NCBI GenBank assembly: GCA_021186555.1
Contig: JAJKFL010000013.1
Coordinates: 42,223,144 to 42,287,143 of the forward strand
DNA length: 64,000 nt
Source of the DNA: Reticulitermes speratus
Taxonomy: Eukaryota > Arthropoda > Insecta > Blattodea > Rhinotermitidae
Direction of reading: 5' to 3'
Part shown: positions 1 to 12,600 of the stretch, piece by piece
Position numbering within the stretch: position 1 is the stretch's first letter
How the letters are laid out: every line of letters begins with the position of its first letter
Notes under the pieces: model-generated
Told to the model about the DNA's origin: nothing
The model's database searches: none
What the model saw: the letters and a program-made list of their open reading frames with translations, nothing else
Translations under genes and position numbers: made by a program

Positions 1-245
1 GGTTAAAGAAGTAGTAGATACAAAATTTCTTAGATTAGGTCTAGACAACCATATGAAATGGAAGACACATATAGCTTTAATTTTACCAAAACTTAGCAGG
101 GCTTGTTATGTAATTAGATCCATGTATTTTCTCAATGATATATCCACACTTAAAGTGATATATTATGCTTATTTTCATGCCATGGTATGAAGTGCAGAAT
201 ACTAGTGGGGTCCTGTACCATTCAGTGTTTTGAGATCTATATAAT
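1..245 (+). mobile_element. Fragment of a non-LTR retrotransposon (region after the reverse transcriptase)
   Basis: Reading from base 2, the + strand encodes about 62 residues up to a TGA near 189. The pattern (FLRLGLDNHMKWKTHI, then LPKLSRACYVIRSM, then IYYAYFHAM) matches the segment that follows the RT domain in jockey/CR1-type LINEs. The same pattern occurs in the LINE at 22.9-23.1 kb in this window (FLGINITESLNWHTHI, IYYAYFQSRLKYGIIFWG). Past the stop, a remnant of the YGIIFWG motif can be traced out of frame, and the similarity then fades. The upstream part lies outside the window. It is a dead 3' fragment. Confidence 0.7.
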
Positions 246-687
246 CATTTGATAGTCCTTCCACTTATATTTGGATGGATTTTGTGTTAATAGGTTAGGT
301 CAAGATAGGTAGGCTTGAATAAGATAACCCAATGCATGTGTTGCCATTTACTTTGTGCTATGTTGAAAAGAATTCCACATCATTTTCAGGAGTTAGGAAC
401 ATTTGGTAAAAGGGCAGGGTAAATTACAAGAGTGGTCATGATAGTTAAAGTAGATCACAACTGCATCTTTGGAAGCATTCTCAACCTTTCTTTCAGTAAA
501 TTTTACGTTGTGTTTCAGTGTTACGTAAGTGCAGTAGTTAATGTTTTGTTCAGTAGCAGACACCCCATGCCTTGATAAGTTTATTTGGTCCATTTTGCAT
601 TCAGACCTACAGACACATGCGTTATAGAAATAAACACACATTTCATGTGTATGTAGACCATATACATGTACATTTCTTTTATTTTAG
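246..687. other. No gene seen (upstream of the first FAAH2 coding exon)
   Basis: No supported coding sequence. The stretch ends in a splice acceptor (TTTATTTTAG) directly abutting the FAAH2 start codon, so it is probably intron, with a non-coding first exon either further upstream or unrecognised here. Confidence 0.4.
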
Positions 688-3600
688 ATGACATCAGGCT
701 GGACAAAAGAGTTGAAAATTATATGCCAACGTTTACTTTTCCGTGTAGTAGAAGTAGTCTCAAATGTTTTGTTTTGGGTCGTGTACCATGGTTCTGGAGA
801 GAAAATGCCACCTATTGAGAATTTGCTGCTGCTTGATACTGCAACTGCAATTGCTCACAAGATCCGAACAAGAAAAGTAAGTTTGTGGCTGAAGGTACTC
901 CTTACTCATAAGTTTCAAGTGTTAAGAAATTTACTGTTATTATGAAGCCTGAAGATTTATTTTTGTAATTATGGAGGTTTTGTCATTTGTTGCTGACATG
1001 ATCATCCTCACAGTCTGTTTACTTATGATCCATTTTTAACATTGTCCTTTGGACTTAGTCTCTTAAAACTTCCATGGGAGGTTCCCGTTGTGTTAGTCTG
1101 ACCTCACTTCAACCTGTTACTTGTATAGTCAGAATTTCTGTGTAACAGAAATTGTGTGACCGTAACAGCAAAAGGGTTGAAGAAGAGAGAGGCAAGTGTT
1201 TTGTTTAGTGACACTATCAGTTGCCTAAGATTTTATTGTGTTGGCATTGAATGAATGAAATATGAGTATGGAGCATTTGTGGAATGATGCTGACAGGAGA
1301 AAACTTAAGTACGCAGAGAAAAACCTGCACATTACCACTTTATCAACCACACATCCCACATGGACGAGTCTGGGATCAATCCCAGGCCTGGGTTGGATAA
1401 GTTTCACTTACAAGTGCACATACGTACAAATGTAGTATTTTAAATGTGCATTATAGACAGCACATAATTTAATATACTAATAATGTGCTTCAGCAGGTCA
1501 GCAAATAAGTTTAGTTAAGCTGTTTCATAACAAATATTTTGCATTTTCTTCACAGGTGACAAGTAGGGAAGTGGTAGAAACATTTATTGCCAGAATAAAG
1601 GAAGTGAATCCAATTCTGAACTGCGTTGTGGACGAAAGATTTAGTGAAGCATTAGAAGATGCGTGTAAAGTTGATGAATTTATTCAGTCTGGAGTTAAAT
1701 CAGTAGAAGATATTGAAAAAGATACTCCTTTTCTTGGAGTGCCTTTCTCTACTAAAGACTGTCTCCAAGTGACAGGTATGACCATAAAATGTTTCAGTTT
1801 CAATACCATATGATGTCACTTAATAAGCAAGTACTACATTAATTCTGCCAGCATGGTTAGGATTTTTCTTCTCACCACTAACCACAGTTCAGAGGTGCAC
1901 CTAAACCCTGTGTGGTGGCTAATGGGGCTTTTTTTCGAGGATTACATCAGCTGAAGTTGACCACATACTTTCCTTTATATGCTGAAGCCTAGAATGTCTT
2001 GACCTTTATCTTAATACTCACTATATTTGGTGCTTAGGCACAGGCAACTATATCTTTCACGACAGTATTTTATGTATTTGGCAGTGAATGGGTGAATGGC
2101 TGTGCAAGTAGCAGAAACGTGCATATTTACAGTACATCATGTTCATTATTGTGTGTTTCAGAATTATGTACATTATTGATTCCCAAACTGATGTCCTTGG
2201 GGTGCTAGGGTTATGTGATTTGTTAGTAGGGATTGGTGAAATTAAACTGACCAGTTAACTCCAGTTGTTAAAGTTAAGAATGCATGGGGCTATATCACAA
2301 ATCCTCCATATGCCTTTGTGGCATTCACACATGCAAATTTACTTTACCTATCATTTTTTATGTTTCTGTTTCTCTAAAGCACTGCACATGTATTGAGGTA
2401 TTCCAGTTGAATCTCATCTTAAGTGCCCTGCCCTCTGATTGACTATCAAGAGCTCTACACCATACTAGTATAAAGTAGTTTTCTCTTTGTTTTGTAGGAT
2501 TATCTCACACAGCTGGTCTGTACTGCAGGAGAGATGTTAAAGCCCCGCAAGATGCCGATGCTATAGCATGTATGAGAGCAGCAGGAGCAATTCCTTTTGC
2601 GGTAACGAATGTGTCTGAAGTGTGCATGTGGTGGGAGAGCAATAATACAGTTTATGGCCGGTCCAGCAATCCATATAACACAAACCACATAGTTGGAGGG
2701 TCTTCTGGAGGGGAGGTAAGTTTTTGGGCCTCATATATGAACTTTCTCCTGTTTCATCTATTAAATTTCTATATAAAATATTGTCTCTTATGTTAAACAC
2801 TTCACGTTTTTGGTCTTTGCCCATCTGGCAAGATAAAGCATTTGCTGAAATGTGATCACCTGTGAAATAGTTGTTGCTGTGGTAGCATCAGGGTAAGAAT
2901 GAAAAGTTATATAGTTGAATACTATATAAGTATTCTGAATCCATTCTCCATCCAGTATTATATTTTTCTGGCTGATTATGTGTTTTTAATGTCTCAGAAA
3001 TGGTTTTAATTGGGTATGGACATTATTGGGCTGATAAATGTAGGAGTGGAGGGGGAACAAAGACATAGTGAAGTCATACTTTGAGAAAATTATCCCATTG
3101 CTGCCTTGCCCATCACAGATTCCACAGATTCTCACCTGACATTGAAATTGCCTGAACCTGAATGCAGCCCAGGTCAGATAATAGATATATATAAGTCACT
3201 TTGTGTTTATGTTTGTGGCTTCTAGGGTTGCTTATTAGCTGCAGCTGGTTCACCTTTGGGAATTGGGTCAGACATTGGTGGATCCATCCGTATGCCTTGT
3301 TTCTTTAATGGCATATTTGGCCACAAACCCTCCAGAGGTGAGAAAACGTGTCATGGAGTACCATATAATGGCAGTAAAAGGTAAAGGTAAAGGTGCCCCT
3401 TTACAGGCCCTTAGGGCTCCAGGAGGTTGAGGCTCACAGAATTTCTAGACAGTCAGCACACGAAGGTGGTCAGGCTGTCAGCCCCACGCACTGGCCTCCT
3501 TTACCCCCAGGAGATATCCCTGATACTCATTTCTGTTAGAGGTTGAGTCGGTCCCAGGGCCATAGTGCGGCCAGAAGGATTAAGTCAATGGAAAATCCCA

Positions 3601-6600
3601 ATGACCCCATTGGGAATCGAACCCGCAACCTTCCAGCTTCTGGTGCAGTGCCTCAACCAACTGCATCACTGCATACCCCAATATAATTGCACTGTCAAAC
3701 AGTTTTAATCGTATCAGTTCAATTTGAATTTGTACAGTTCTTTACAATCAAATGAACCATATCCTTTCACCTAGGTTAACTGGCTGGCTGACTATATGGT
3801 ACAGTCATCCTTCCAAATTTGATAGTTTCTCTGCTGGATGAGAATTTCCTTCTTTTGTGGAAGTAGATGGTCCAGCACCGTGTTCACAATGTCCTGCCAC
3901 TGGACTTTTTCCTTAGCCCATTGAATCTGGGGGAAGGGGTGAGAGGTGGCAGGGATAGAAAGCTTTCAAGAAACTCAGCAGTATATCTGGTGTCCTAGCT
4001 CTGATTTGAACATCAGATCTTCCATATATAAAGCAGAGGTGCTGGTTACTACCCTGCAGTGTTAAATATCTGTGCTTTCTATGCACAGAGTGCATAAACC
4101 AAGTTAATAATTGGACATTTATCTGTGTGGATGTTATGACTCTGACACTGCTGATCAGATTTTGATGAAATTTGGTATTTATGCCTAAACTGAAAATTGT
4201 CAAACTTAGTTTTTGATTGTATAGATCAAGTACAAAGTCTGTTTAACATGAAGTTAAAGTCAAACTTGTTGATTTTCATAGACACAGTTCAGCGTGCAAG
4301 ACGTTTGTGTGTATAAAATGTAATTAGTGAAGCTCTAATTAAGATCTATGAATAGTCTTTAATAGACATATTTCTTGATATGGTGAATATTTTAATGCAG
4401 TATGAGCAAAAATAATTTCTGATTCTATGTAATTTGAAGAGCTTTCAACTATACATTTTAAGCATAACATCACAGAGTTGACTGTATACATTTGTTTTTG
4501 TTTTTGGTGTTAAAGAAAGTATAGGTACTTAAGATTGCTGCCTTCTGTGATGTGACACCATGTGGTCTTGTAGATGTGTGCTGCCATTCAGAGGGTCTTG
4601 CTGCCTCCATCATTGCTGTTGATGAATGTCCCTTTATCTACTCTTGAGGATAGAGGCAGCAGGATTCACTGAAACACTGGTACATTTGTACTGAACTTCA
4701 TAGTTGTAACATCCCAGTAGACAGCAATCTTCATAGTCATGGCCATTAGAACCTCAAATTCTACATAGCTACTTATTTAAATAGTGGTTGATTTAATTAT
4801 TTATTTGTCATTGAAAGGTTAATGTAAGTTGTTATGCCTCAGTACATACGTACTATTCAATTAACATTTATTTGTTATGTGATAATAAGTTATTGCATCT
4901 CCACTGTATGAGAGGAAGGTTGTTGGTGTAAGAAGTTGAGTCTATATTTTAGAGACATCCTGTATGGGATTTAAAGGACTGAGATTACATACATTTTTAA
5001 GGATGTAAAAAATAAATAAGAAGTATCTTCATCTTCCTGAAGTAGTTGTCAAAGAACTTCAGTTCATTTTCATAGTTAACCAACACTGTAACATGCTGCA
5101 TTGATATTTAGGGATTGTCTCAAATCGAGGTCAACATCCATTTCCATCGAAGGACCAAGAGGACTTCTTGGGGGTTGGTCCTATGTGCAGATTTGCTGCA
5201 GATCTTTTGCCAACACTGAGAATCATTGCTGGCAAAAATATTGACAGACTGAAGTTAGATACAAAGGTTGGTAGCAGTTCCTTTACCCTTCTATTGCTTT
5301 TAAACTTTAATTTACACGTGTTTCTTTGAGTAGTAAGTGGTCTTAATCCAGTCATATTTTACCAGTTTCTGGATTGATCAGCTGGTTGTAAACCATACAT
5401 ATTGACTGTGGACAGTTTAATCATATGCAGTCTCATTCATTCTGTAGTCTGTCTTACAACAGGTCCGTAGCCTCTTCCAAAGCGAGTTCTCCACAGGGTG
5501 CGATCTAGTGCTTCCTCTTTCAATTTCCAGTATCTTTTCTTTTCCTTAAGATCATCCAGTAGCTGCTTACGTCTTCTCCCTCGTCGTCCCGTCATTTCTA
5601 TCCTTCCTTCTAACTTTCCTTCAATCACGTGTTTCAGAAGGCAGTTTCTACGCAAGATGTGACCAATCCAGTTAGCCTTTCTTCTTTTTATTGTATGTAG
5701 GATATTCCTCTCCTCCTTGACTCTGTGTAATACTTCTTCATTTCTCACACGATCGGTCCAACTGATCTTCTCCATTCTTCTCCAGCACCACATTTCAAAA
5801 CTTTCCAGATACTTCTGATCTACTTTCCGAAGTGTCCACGTTTCAGCACCATACAAAGCTATGCTCCAAATGTAGCACTTTACTAGTTTCTTCCTTAAAT
5901 TTAATTCCAGTTTGCTGGTGAAAAGATTTTTCTTCTTGTTGAATGCTGTTTTTGCCATGGCAATTCTGGATTTAATTTCACGTGTACACCTTGCATCACT
6001 TGTTATCATGCTACCCAAATAATTGAAATATTCCACATTCTCCAATTGTTTTTGATCTATTATAATTTTCATTGGGGATGGTTGCCTTGAGATTTTCATT
6101 ACTTTAGTTTTTCCCACATTCATTTGCATTCCATAGCGTCTTCCAATTTCAATTAGTCTATCAATCATGCCCTGTAGCACGTTTTCTTCCCTAGCCAGTA
6201 GCACAAGGTCATCTGCATATTTCACAGTGCGAATTACTTGTCCTCCTATTTTGAAGTCTCCAAACCCTTCAAGAGCTTCCTTGGTAAGGTACTCGCTGTA
6301 TAAGTTGAACAGAATCGGTGACAAGCAGCAACCTTGTCTAACTCCTCTTCCAATCTTAACACTTCTCGTTTCCCCTTGGTCCAGTCGTATTTTGACACTC
6401 TGTTCCATGTATAATTTGCTGATCAATCTTCTTTCGCGCCAGTCTATCCGAATTCCTTTTAGGATTTGCATTAATTTGGTCCAGTTGACACGGTCAAATG
6501 CCTTCTGCCAGTCTATGAAGCAAGCACACAATTCCTCATCTATGACCAAGGTTCGTTCTGATATTATTCTCAGCATCCCAATTGCATCCCTAGTTCCTTT

Positions 6601-9600
6601 TCCTCTTCTAAATCCAAACTGATCTTCTCCAAGTGCATCTTCAATTTTCCTCTCAATCCTTCTTCTAAGTATCCTTGCTACTATCTTTGCTGCATGAGCG
6701 ATGATGCTGACTGTGCGATGGTCGCTGCATTTTGTAGCTTTGGGCTTCTTCTTTAAGGCAATCATTGTAACTTCAATAAAATCTCTGGGCCATTCTCCAG
6801 TTACATACATGCTGTTGATCATCTGTGTCATTAGCCTTAGACCACCTTCTCCCAACAATTTGAGTACATCCCCAGGTACATCATCATCTCCTGTAGCCTT
6901 CTTATCCCTCATCTCCTTGATAGCTTTTTCCACTTCACTTTGCAAAATATAAGGGCCTTTCTCGTCTTCATCGACTTCATCTTCAGGTTCGACGTCTAGA
7001 TGTTCTGGTCGATTAGCTCGATCGTAGAGCTCTGTGATATAATTCTCCCAAATTTGCAATACTCGTCTCTGATTTATTATTATATTGCCTTGAGAGTCTT
7101 CGATGCCAATGTTTTGAATCCCATGGTTTTCTTTCCAACCTAGTTCCTTTGTCTTCATGTACATTAAATCATAACATCCTATTCTTTGAAATTCTATGAT
7201 CTCGTCGCATATGCTATCCAGATATTCCTTCTTGGCATTGTCCGTGGCTCTTTTCAATTCGTTCCTCAGTCTTCTGTAGTTCTTCCTTCCTTCTTCATTG
7301 TTGACATTCTTCCATTTCCTTCGTTCATCCATTTTACTGATCATCTCCTGTGTAATCCATGGCTTTCTTGCTCTCCTCTCGACTTTTCCAACCAAACCAC
7401 TCATAGTATCTAACACACATTTCTTGATATTGTTCCACTGCACTTCCACATTCCCACTTTCACATTTGATTGCACCAAGCTGTTCTTCTAGTCTATTGTG
7501 TACTACCTGTCATTGAGCATATAGCTTCTCCAAATCCCATCTTGGATTTTCTTGTGGAACCTCATGATCTTCTTCAATCTGGTGCAGATCTTTGCAACCA
7601 GTAAATTGTGGTCAGAGTCAATATCTGCTCTAGGCAGTGTCTGCACATCCTTCACACTGTTCCTGAATCGCTGTTTCACTAGTACATAGTCCAGCTGATA
7701 TCGATTCCTATCTCCTGGTGATTTCCACGTGTACAATCTTCTTTTAGGTTTTTTGAACCATGTGTTTGTTATAACAAGTCCATTTCTTTCACAGAAGTCA
7801 ATAAGCATTTGACCTCTCTGATTCCTCCTTCCCAGTCCATATGGTCCAACAGTGTTGTGATGTGCTTTATCTCCAACCACACTGTTCCAATCTCCCATTA
7901 TAATTGTGTTTGTCGCACCCTTTCCATCCTCTTCAAGAATTTCTTCAATTATATCATACAACTCTTCCACTTTGTCATCTTCATAGTCCGATGTTGGCAT
8001 GTACACTTGCACTATCAAAATACTTACCGGTTCTGCCTGCAATTTAATAGCAATGATTCTGTCACTATACACACTCTTCTTAACAACACTTTTCACTACG
8101 CTTTTATGCACTACTATTGCTACGCCTCTTTCAGCACTGTCACCCCCGGAATAATACACTGTATAATCACCACTTTTTATTTCACCTTGACCCTTCCACC
8201 GCACTTCACTAACACCTAGCACAGACACTGCGTTCTTCTGCATCTCTTTCTTCAAATTTTCCAGTTTTCCTCCTTGATTCAAGGTCCTTACGTTGCAGTC
8301 TATCACAAAAAAAAATGTGAACTCGTAAATTTACCTGAATAATTTAAACGCTGTGAAATGTAGATAGATACCTATGTTTATATTACCACAAACTTATCAC
8401 CATTCCTAACACATAAGCTGTCTTATCTTTGCATCATGGTTTGTAAACAGGTGACGTTTCAGTAGCAAAACATTCACTTAGATACTGTAACCACTGCTAA
8501 CTAATGATGCCATCATCAGCTGCACCTGCAGCAGAATCAGAATAATCACAGTTGAACATTCAAGTCTTCTGGTGTCCAAGAAAGATGCTACCAATCTTCT
8601 TGGACTGCTTGACTGAAAATGAAGGCACTGTGATCTTTCAAAACATCAGTAGCGTAACTCTTTACCAGTTGACATGGCATAACATCCCAGAAGACTTAAC
8701 CTTCAGTAGCATCACTTGTGAGAACCTTATATCTTGCACCATCACAGTTACTTGCATCCAGATGGTAATGACTGTCTTACATAATCATCATTAACCTTGA
8801 CGTATACACTCACAAGAGTACATAGAAATCTTACTGCCTTTTATGCCATCTGGATAGGAAATACTACAACTACATAGAGCCCATGGAAGATACAATGGTT
8901 TGCTTCATAAAACAAAGCTTATCCGTTACAATAATTTTAAAAATCATGGTAACCTCATATGTTTAAGAATGATATCTGTCAGTGGCCCCCAGCATGCAAA
9001 CCTCTGTTGTCTGAGAATATGGGATTTTAGGAATTCATACTGAATAAGACAGTGCTTGACCAGCTAGACTGTGTGTGGCCAGTGAAAATTAATATACTCA
9101 TACACAATGGAGTTTCACAGTTAACAGCACAGGGTCTTAAACTGGAGTGTGCTTACTACATTATGGGATCGACCTCATACAAGGTGCTGTGTCACAGCGG
9201 TAGTGACAGATCACCTGTCTAGGAAATGGCTTGTTGCATCTGTACATATCAGCTACTGTCACCTGTGATAAAACTATGCATAGACATCCCATTTATACTC
9301 AACACAGGACGAGGTTCAGTACACTGTCCTTGGCATGCCCATATATATTCTATAAGATACCATGATTGGAATCACATAATTGTTTATAAATTTTCCAGGT
9401 TGATATTCGCAAGATAAAATTCTTTTACATGGAAGATGATGGAGGATCAGCTGTTGTAAGTGCAGTGCACCCAGAGATTAAGGCAGCTCTGCGTAAAGTC
9501 GTACTTCATCTGGATAAGGCATATGGTATCAAAGCACAAAAGGTAATAATAAGTGCTGTAGATCAGTACCAACTCCCAGTATGTGTAGGTAAATCAGAGG

Positions 9601-12600
9601 TGTAGTACGAATATCCATCCCTGTGTTTCTTCATAACATAACAAATGGCCCTAATTGCCTTAAACTTTCACTCTGCATTTCAAATCCAATTTACATGGAA
9701 TAAAAATCTGTTCACACTTTCTGTGGTTCGAGTTGAAGCATGATGTTTTGTATACAGTGTTACAAATATAACACAGCATTGCATATTTTTATAGGATATT
9801 TTTTCTTTGGAGTTTTAGTATGCATAGAATTTCATAGACAGTTGTAATAAAAGACCTTTTTTGTAGGTCCTTCACTTGGAATCTCATGTTCCTCTCTTAA
9901 TACATGGTCTTATTATAGATATTTATGTTAATGATGAGGTCTAACATTTGATTATTTCAGTTTATTTCTTTTACAACTTTCTTTTACATTTTGTTATAAA
10001 TTTCCAGAAGGATTTGATCATAGAGACATAGGTCAATGTTCTTAAAAAATGAAAAGAATTATTTTTTCACCTTAACCTAACTGAGCAGAGAAAACTGTGA
10101 TTTGTGACTAGCAGAAGGTGTAGTTAAATGTAGTATAGTGACAGGTCTTTTGCGGCTTTTCTTTCTCAAGGTGAATCTCAGAATAGTGCCATTACATAGC
10201 CAATAACCACATTCTTCCAAATCCTTACCTACTTACCATTCATGATCATTTTCAAACCTCGTTTCATGTTGTTTAACATATGTAATTAGAATGGCATCAT
10301 TAAGTAACTTAAGAATCAGTTGCTCAGCCAGTCATTTTTTGTAATTAAGTTAACTGATGGATATGACTCAAAGACACTTTGATCCACTTTACGACATATA
10401 TGTGTTTCATTTGTTTCATTGACTGTCTCACCTCTTTCATTTCTTGTGGTCACTTTTGAAAAGATTTATTCATTATAATTCATTGTTGCTTTCTTGTTTC
10501 CTTCATCAAAGCTGCATATCTAGCCCGGTGTAAGCTCCTTATTCAACTATGGTGATAGCCCTACACAACATTACAAGATTTTGCTTTATATAACATCATC
10601 TGATATTTATAGGTTCAGATAAAGAAAATGAAGAACTCAGCTGCCATTTGGTTTGCAAAAATGAAGGTAAAAGATGGTCCAGCATTTTCTGAACACCTCC
10701 TGGACTGTAAGGTATGGATCATTGTTACATACACTGATGTCAGCTTCTTTCATTACAAATAAAAATGGAAGGGATTAGAGTGTACTCTAGTGGAGTAAAC
10801 ATGTTTCACAAATGTGTTCTTTGTGCCGTTTGCATGCCTCATTGGTCTTACTGATCATTTAGTGCAGATACAAGTCTTTTGTTGCAAACCTAGGCATGTT
10901 GTAGTGTCAGAAATTTGATTGCCTTGAAGTTATTAAATATTTGCTATTTCAGAATATGTTTACATTAGGTGTAGATCTTAATGAAGTATGTATTTTATGC
11001 CAGGGACCTGTCTGGGGGGTTTTTTTTGAGAGGGGGAGAGGAGGAGGTGGTGTACAGTGATCTATTTTTGACATAACTGTTGAGAAGTTTCCTTTGCATA
11101 TCAAGTAACATATTGGATTGGTGTATACCAAATTTCATCAAAATTTGTTTTTATCTCAGAGATGATGTGGATAGACAGATGAATGCATGGATGTGTGTGG
11201 CCTCACATACATGTGTTCACTTCCTACACTTTATGCAAAGAACACATCAAAATTCAGAATTAAAATGTCCTTTTGCTCACCTATTCCATCTCTTTTCAAT
11301 TTGTATACTTTTTTCCTTGCAATTTGTCCTTTGTGCAACTATGGTAATAGTGGACCTCTGTTGTAGTTGACTTCTTATAACCATGTCAAAGCTTTTGCAA
11401 TAAACTGTGTAAAAAGAATGTCATAATTATCGGAGTACTTTCTTTTCCAGGGCTCAGTCAATGTGTACTGGGAGTTACTGAAATGGTTCTTAGGTATGTC
11501 TAACCACACCTTCATTGGCATCACAACAGCTCTTGTTGAAAAGTGGGGCATTGAACATGGTTGTGAGCATCATAGGTACCTGATTAGCCAGTGCCATCAG
11601 CTGTATGAAGAACTGCAAGTAAGTAACAATTTTGTATTTGTAAAATATCTTCATATAGGGTCAAGCAGCAGTGATCTTTTAACACATTTGCTTCCAGTAT
11701 CTGGACTGCCTGATAAACTGCCGGCCCAGCAGTTATTTTTTTATTAACACTGCTATTTACAACCAAACATGTAAACTTTAATTTTAAGAAAACTATTAAA
11801 GATAGTTTCACCAAGTTTATACAGGATACAAAACATACTGTTTAGTATTGTTTCAGTGTGTGATAATCTTGTGTCACATAGTCCTGGGTGCAATGGGATC
11901 CCACAATTTGTACAAAACCATATAGCTTCGCCGAGTTTTTTTTTTTTCAAACACACTGACACCTTCTTGTGGGTGTTTTATCAGTTTCAGGGGGGGGGGG
12001 GGGGTGCAGGAGAACATGTTCTGTTCTCAGACTTTCCATCAAGTCTGTATGGAGGGTCTTTGGCTGTAGCTCATCTTGGGGCTGTTACACTTGACGTTTT
12101 TGGGAGGCTAGTTGTGAATGGTTTAAGTTATCTCTTCCTGTTGAATGAGGTGTCTGGATACAGTTTGCATGAACTGAAGGAAGGTGAGTGTTTTTTATGG
12201 GTTTCACTTATAAAAGAGCTGGTTTTATTTTGTAGAATTCACAGGAATCAGCTTGATACCAACTACTGTAATTGAAGTGCAAAAAGGCTAAAATGGCCAT
12301 AAATCGATTGCAGGGCATTGTTTTGGGAAAAAGTGGTGTGCCAAAAACAGGATCATCTGTCGAGTACATTTTGAGTTGGGGTTTCTTGATTATCCCTGTG
12401 AGGTATGTTAGGCCTAAAAAGTTCTTCATTTCTTTCACTATTGCTTGCATAGAGGTTATTCTCATCAACTAGATGTTAATAAAATTCTGGGGTACAAAAT
12501 AAGTCAACAAATGACATAATACTTTCACCAGACTGAACTATCACATTTATGCCTGCATTTGCAGTGAAAGATAAAGGGAGAGGGCGGTAGAGTGGGGAAG

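Larger units (their letters stand above)
5420..8312 (-). mobile_element. APE-type non-LTR retrotransposon (LINE), nearly intact, antisense in FAAH2 intron 5
   Basis: One long endonuclease-reverse transcriptase reading frame runs on the - strand, split by a single frameshift near 7510. It opens with the endonuclease motif [17 protein letters not shown] right after an A/T tract at 8306-8314. There is no ATG (the first in-frame codons are GTG ATA), so the copy is 5' truncated. The 3' end follows the stop at 5437 with a short GAAT-like repeat (near 5435). I cannot assign the clade with certainty; RTE-like is my guess from the motif style. It separates FAAH2 exons 5 and 6 without touching either splice site. 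Confidence 0.88.

Noticed and set aside
3600-3680. tRNA gene (antisense)
   Set aside because: The A- and B-box pattern belongs to a SINE head: no cloverleaf acceptor stem can be paired, and the SINE body and tail follow.
6167-7516. Several + strand ORFs of 70-150 codons inside the LINE
   Set aside because: They are opposite-strand shadows of the RT frame; the - strand carries all conserved motifs.
11856-12275. 139-codon + strand ORF in the piggyBac remnant
   Set aside because: It crosses the G15 tract and is antisense to the transposase remnant, which has recognisable motifs.
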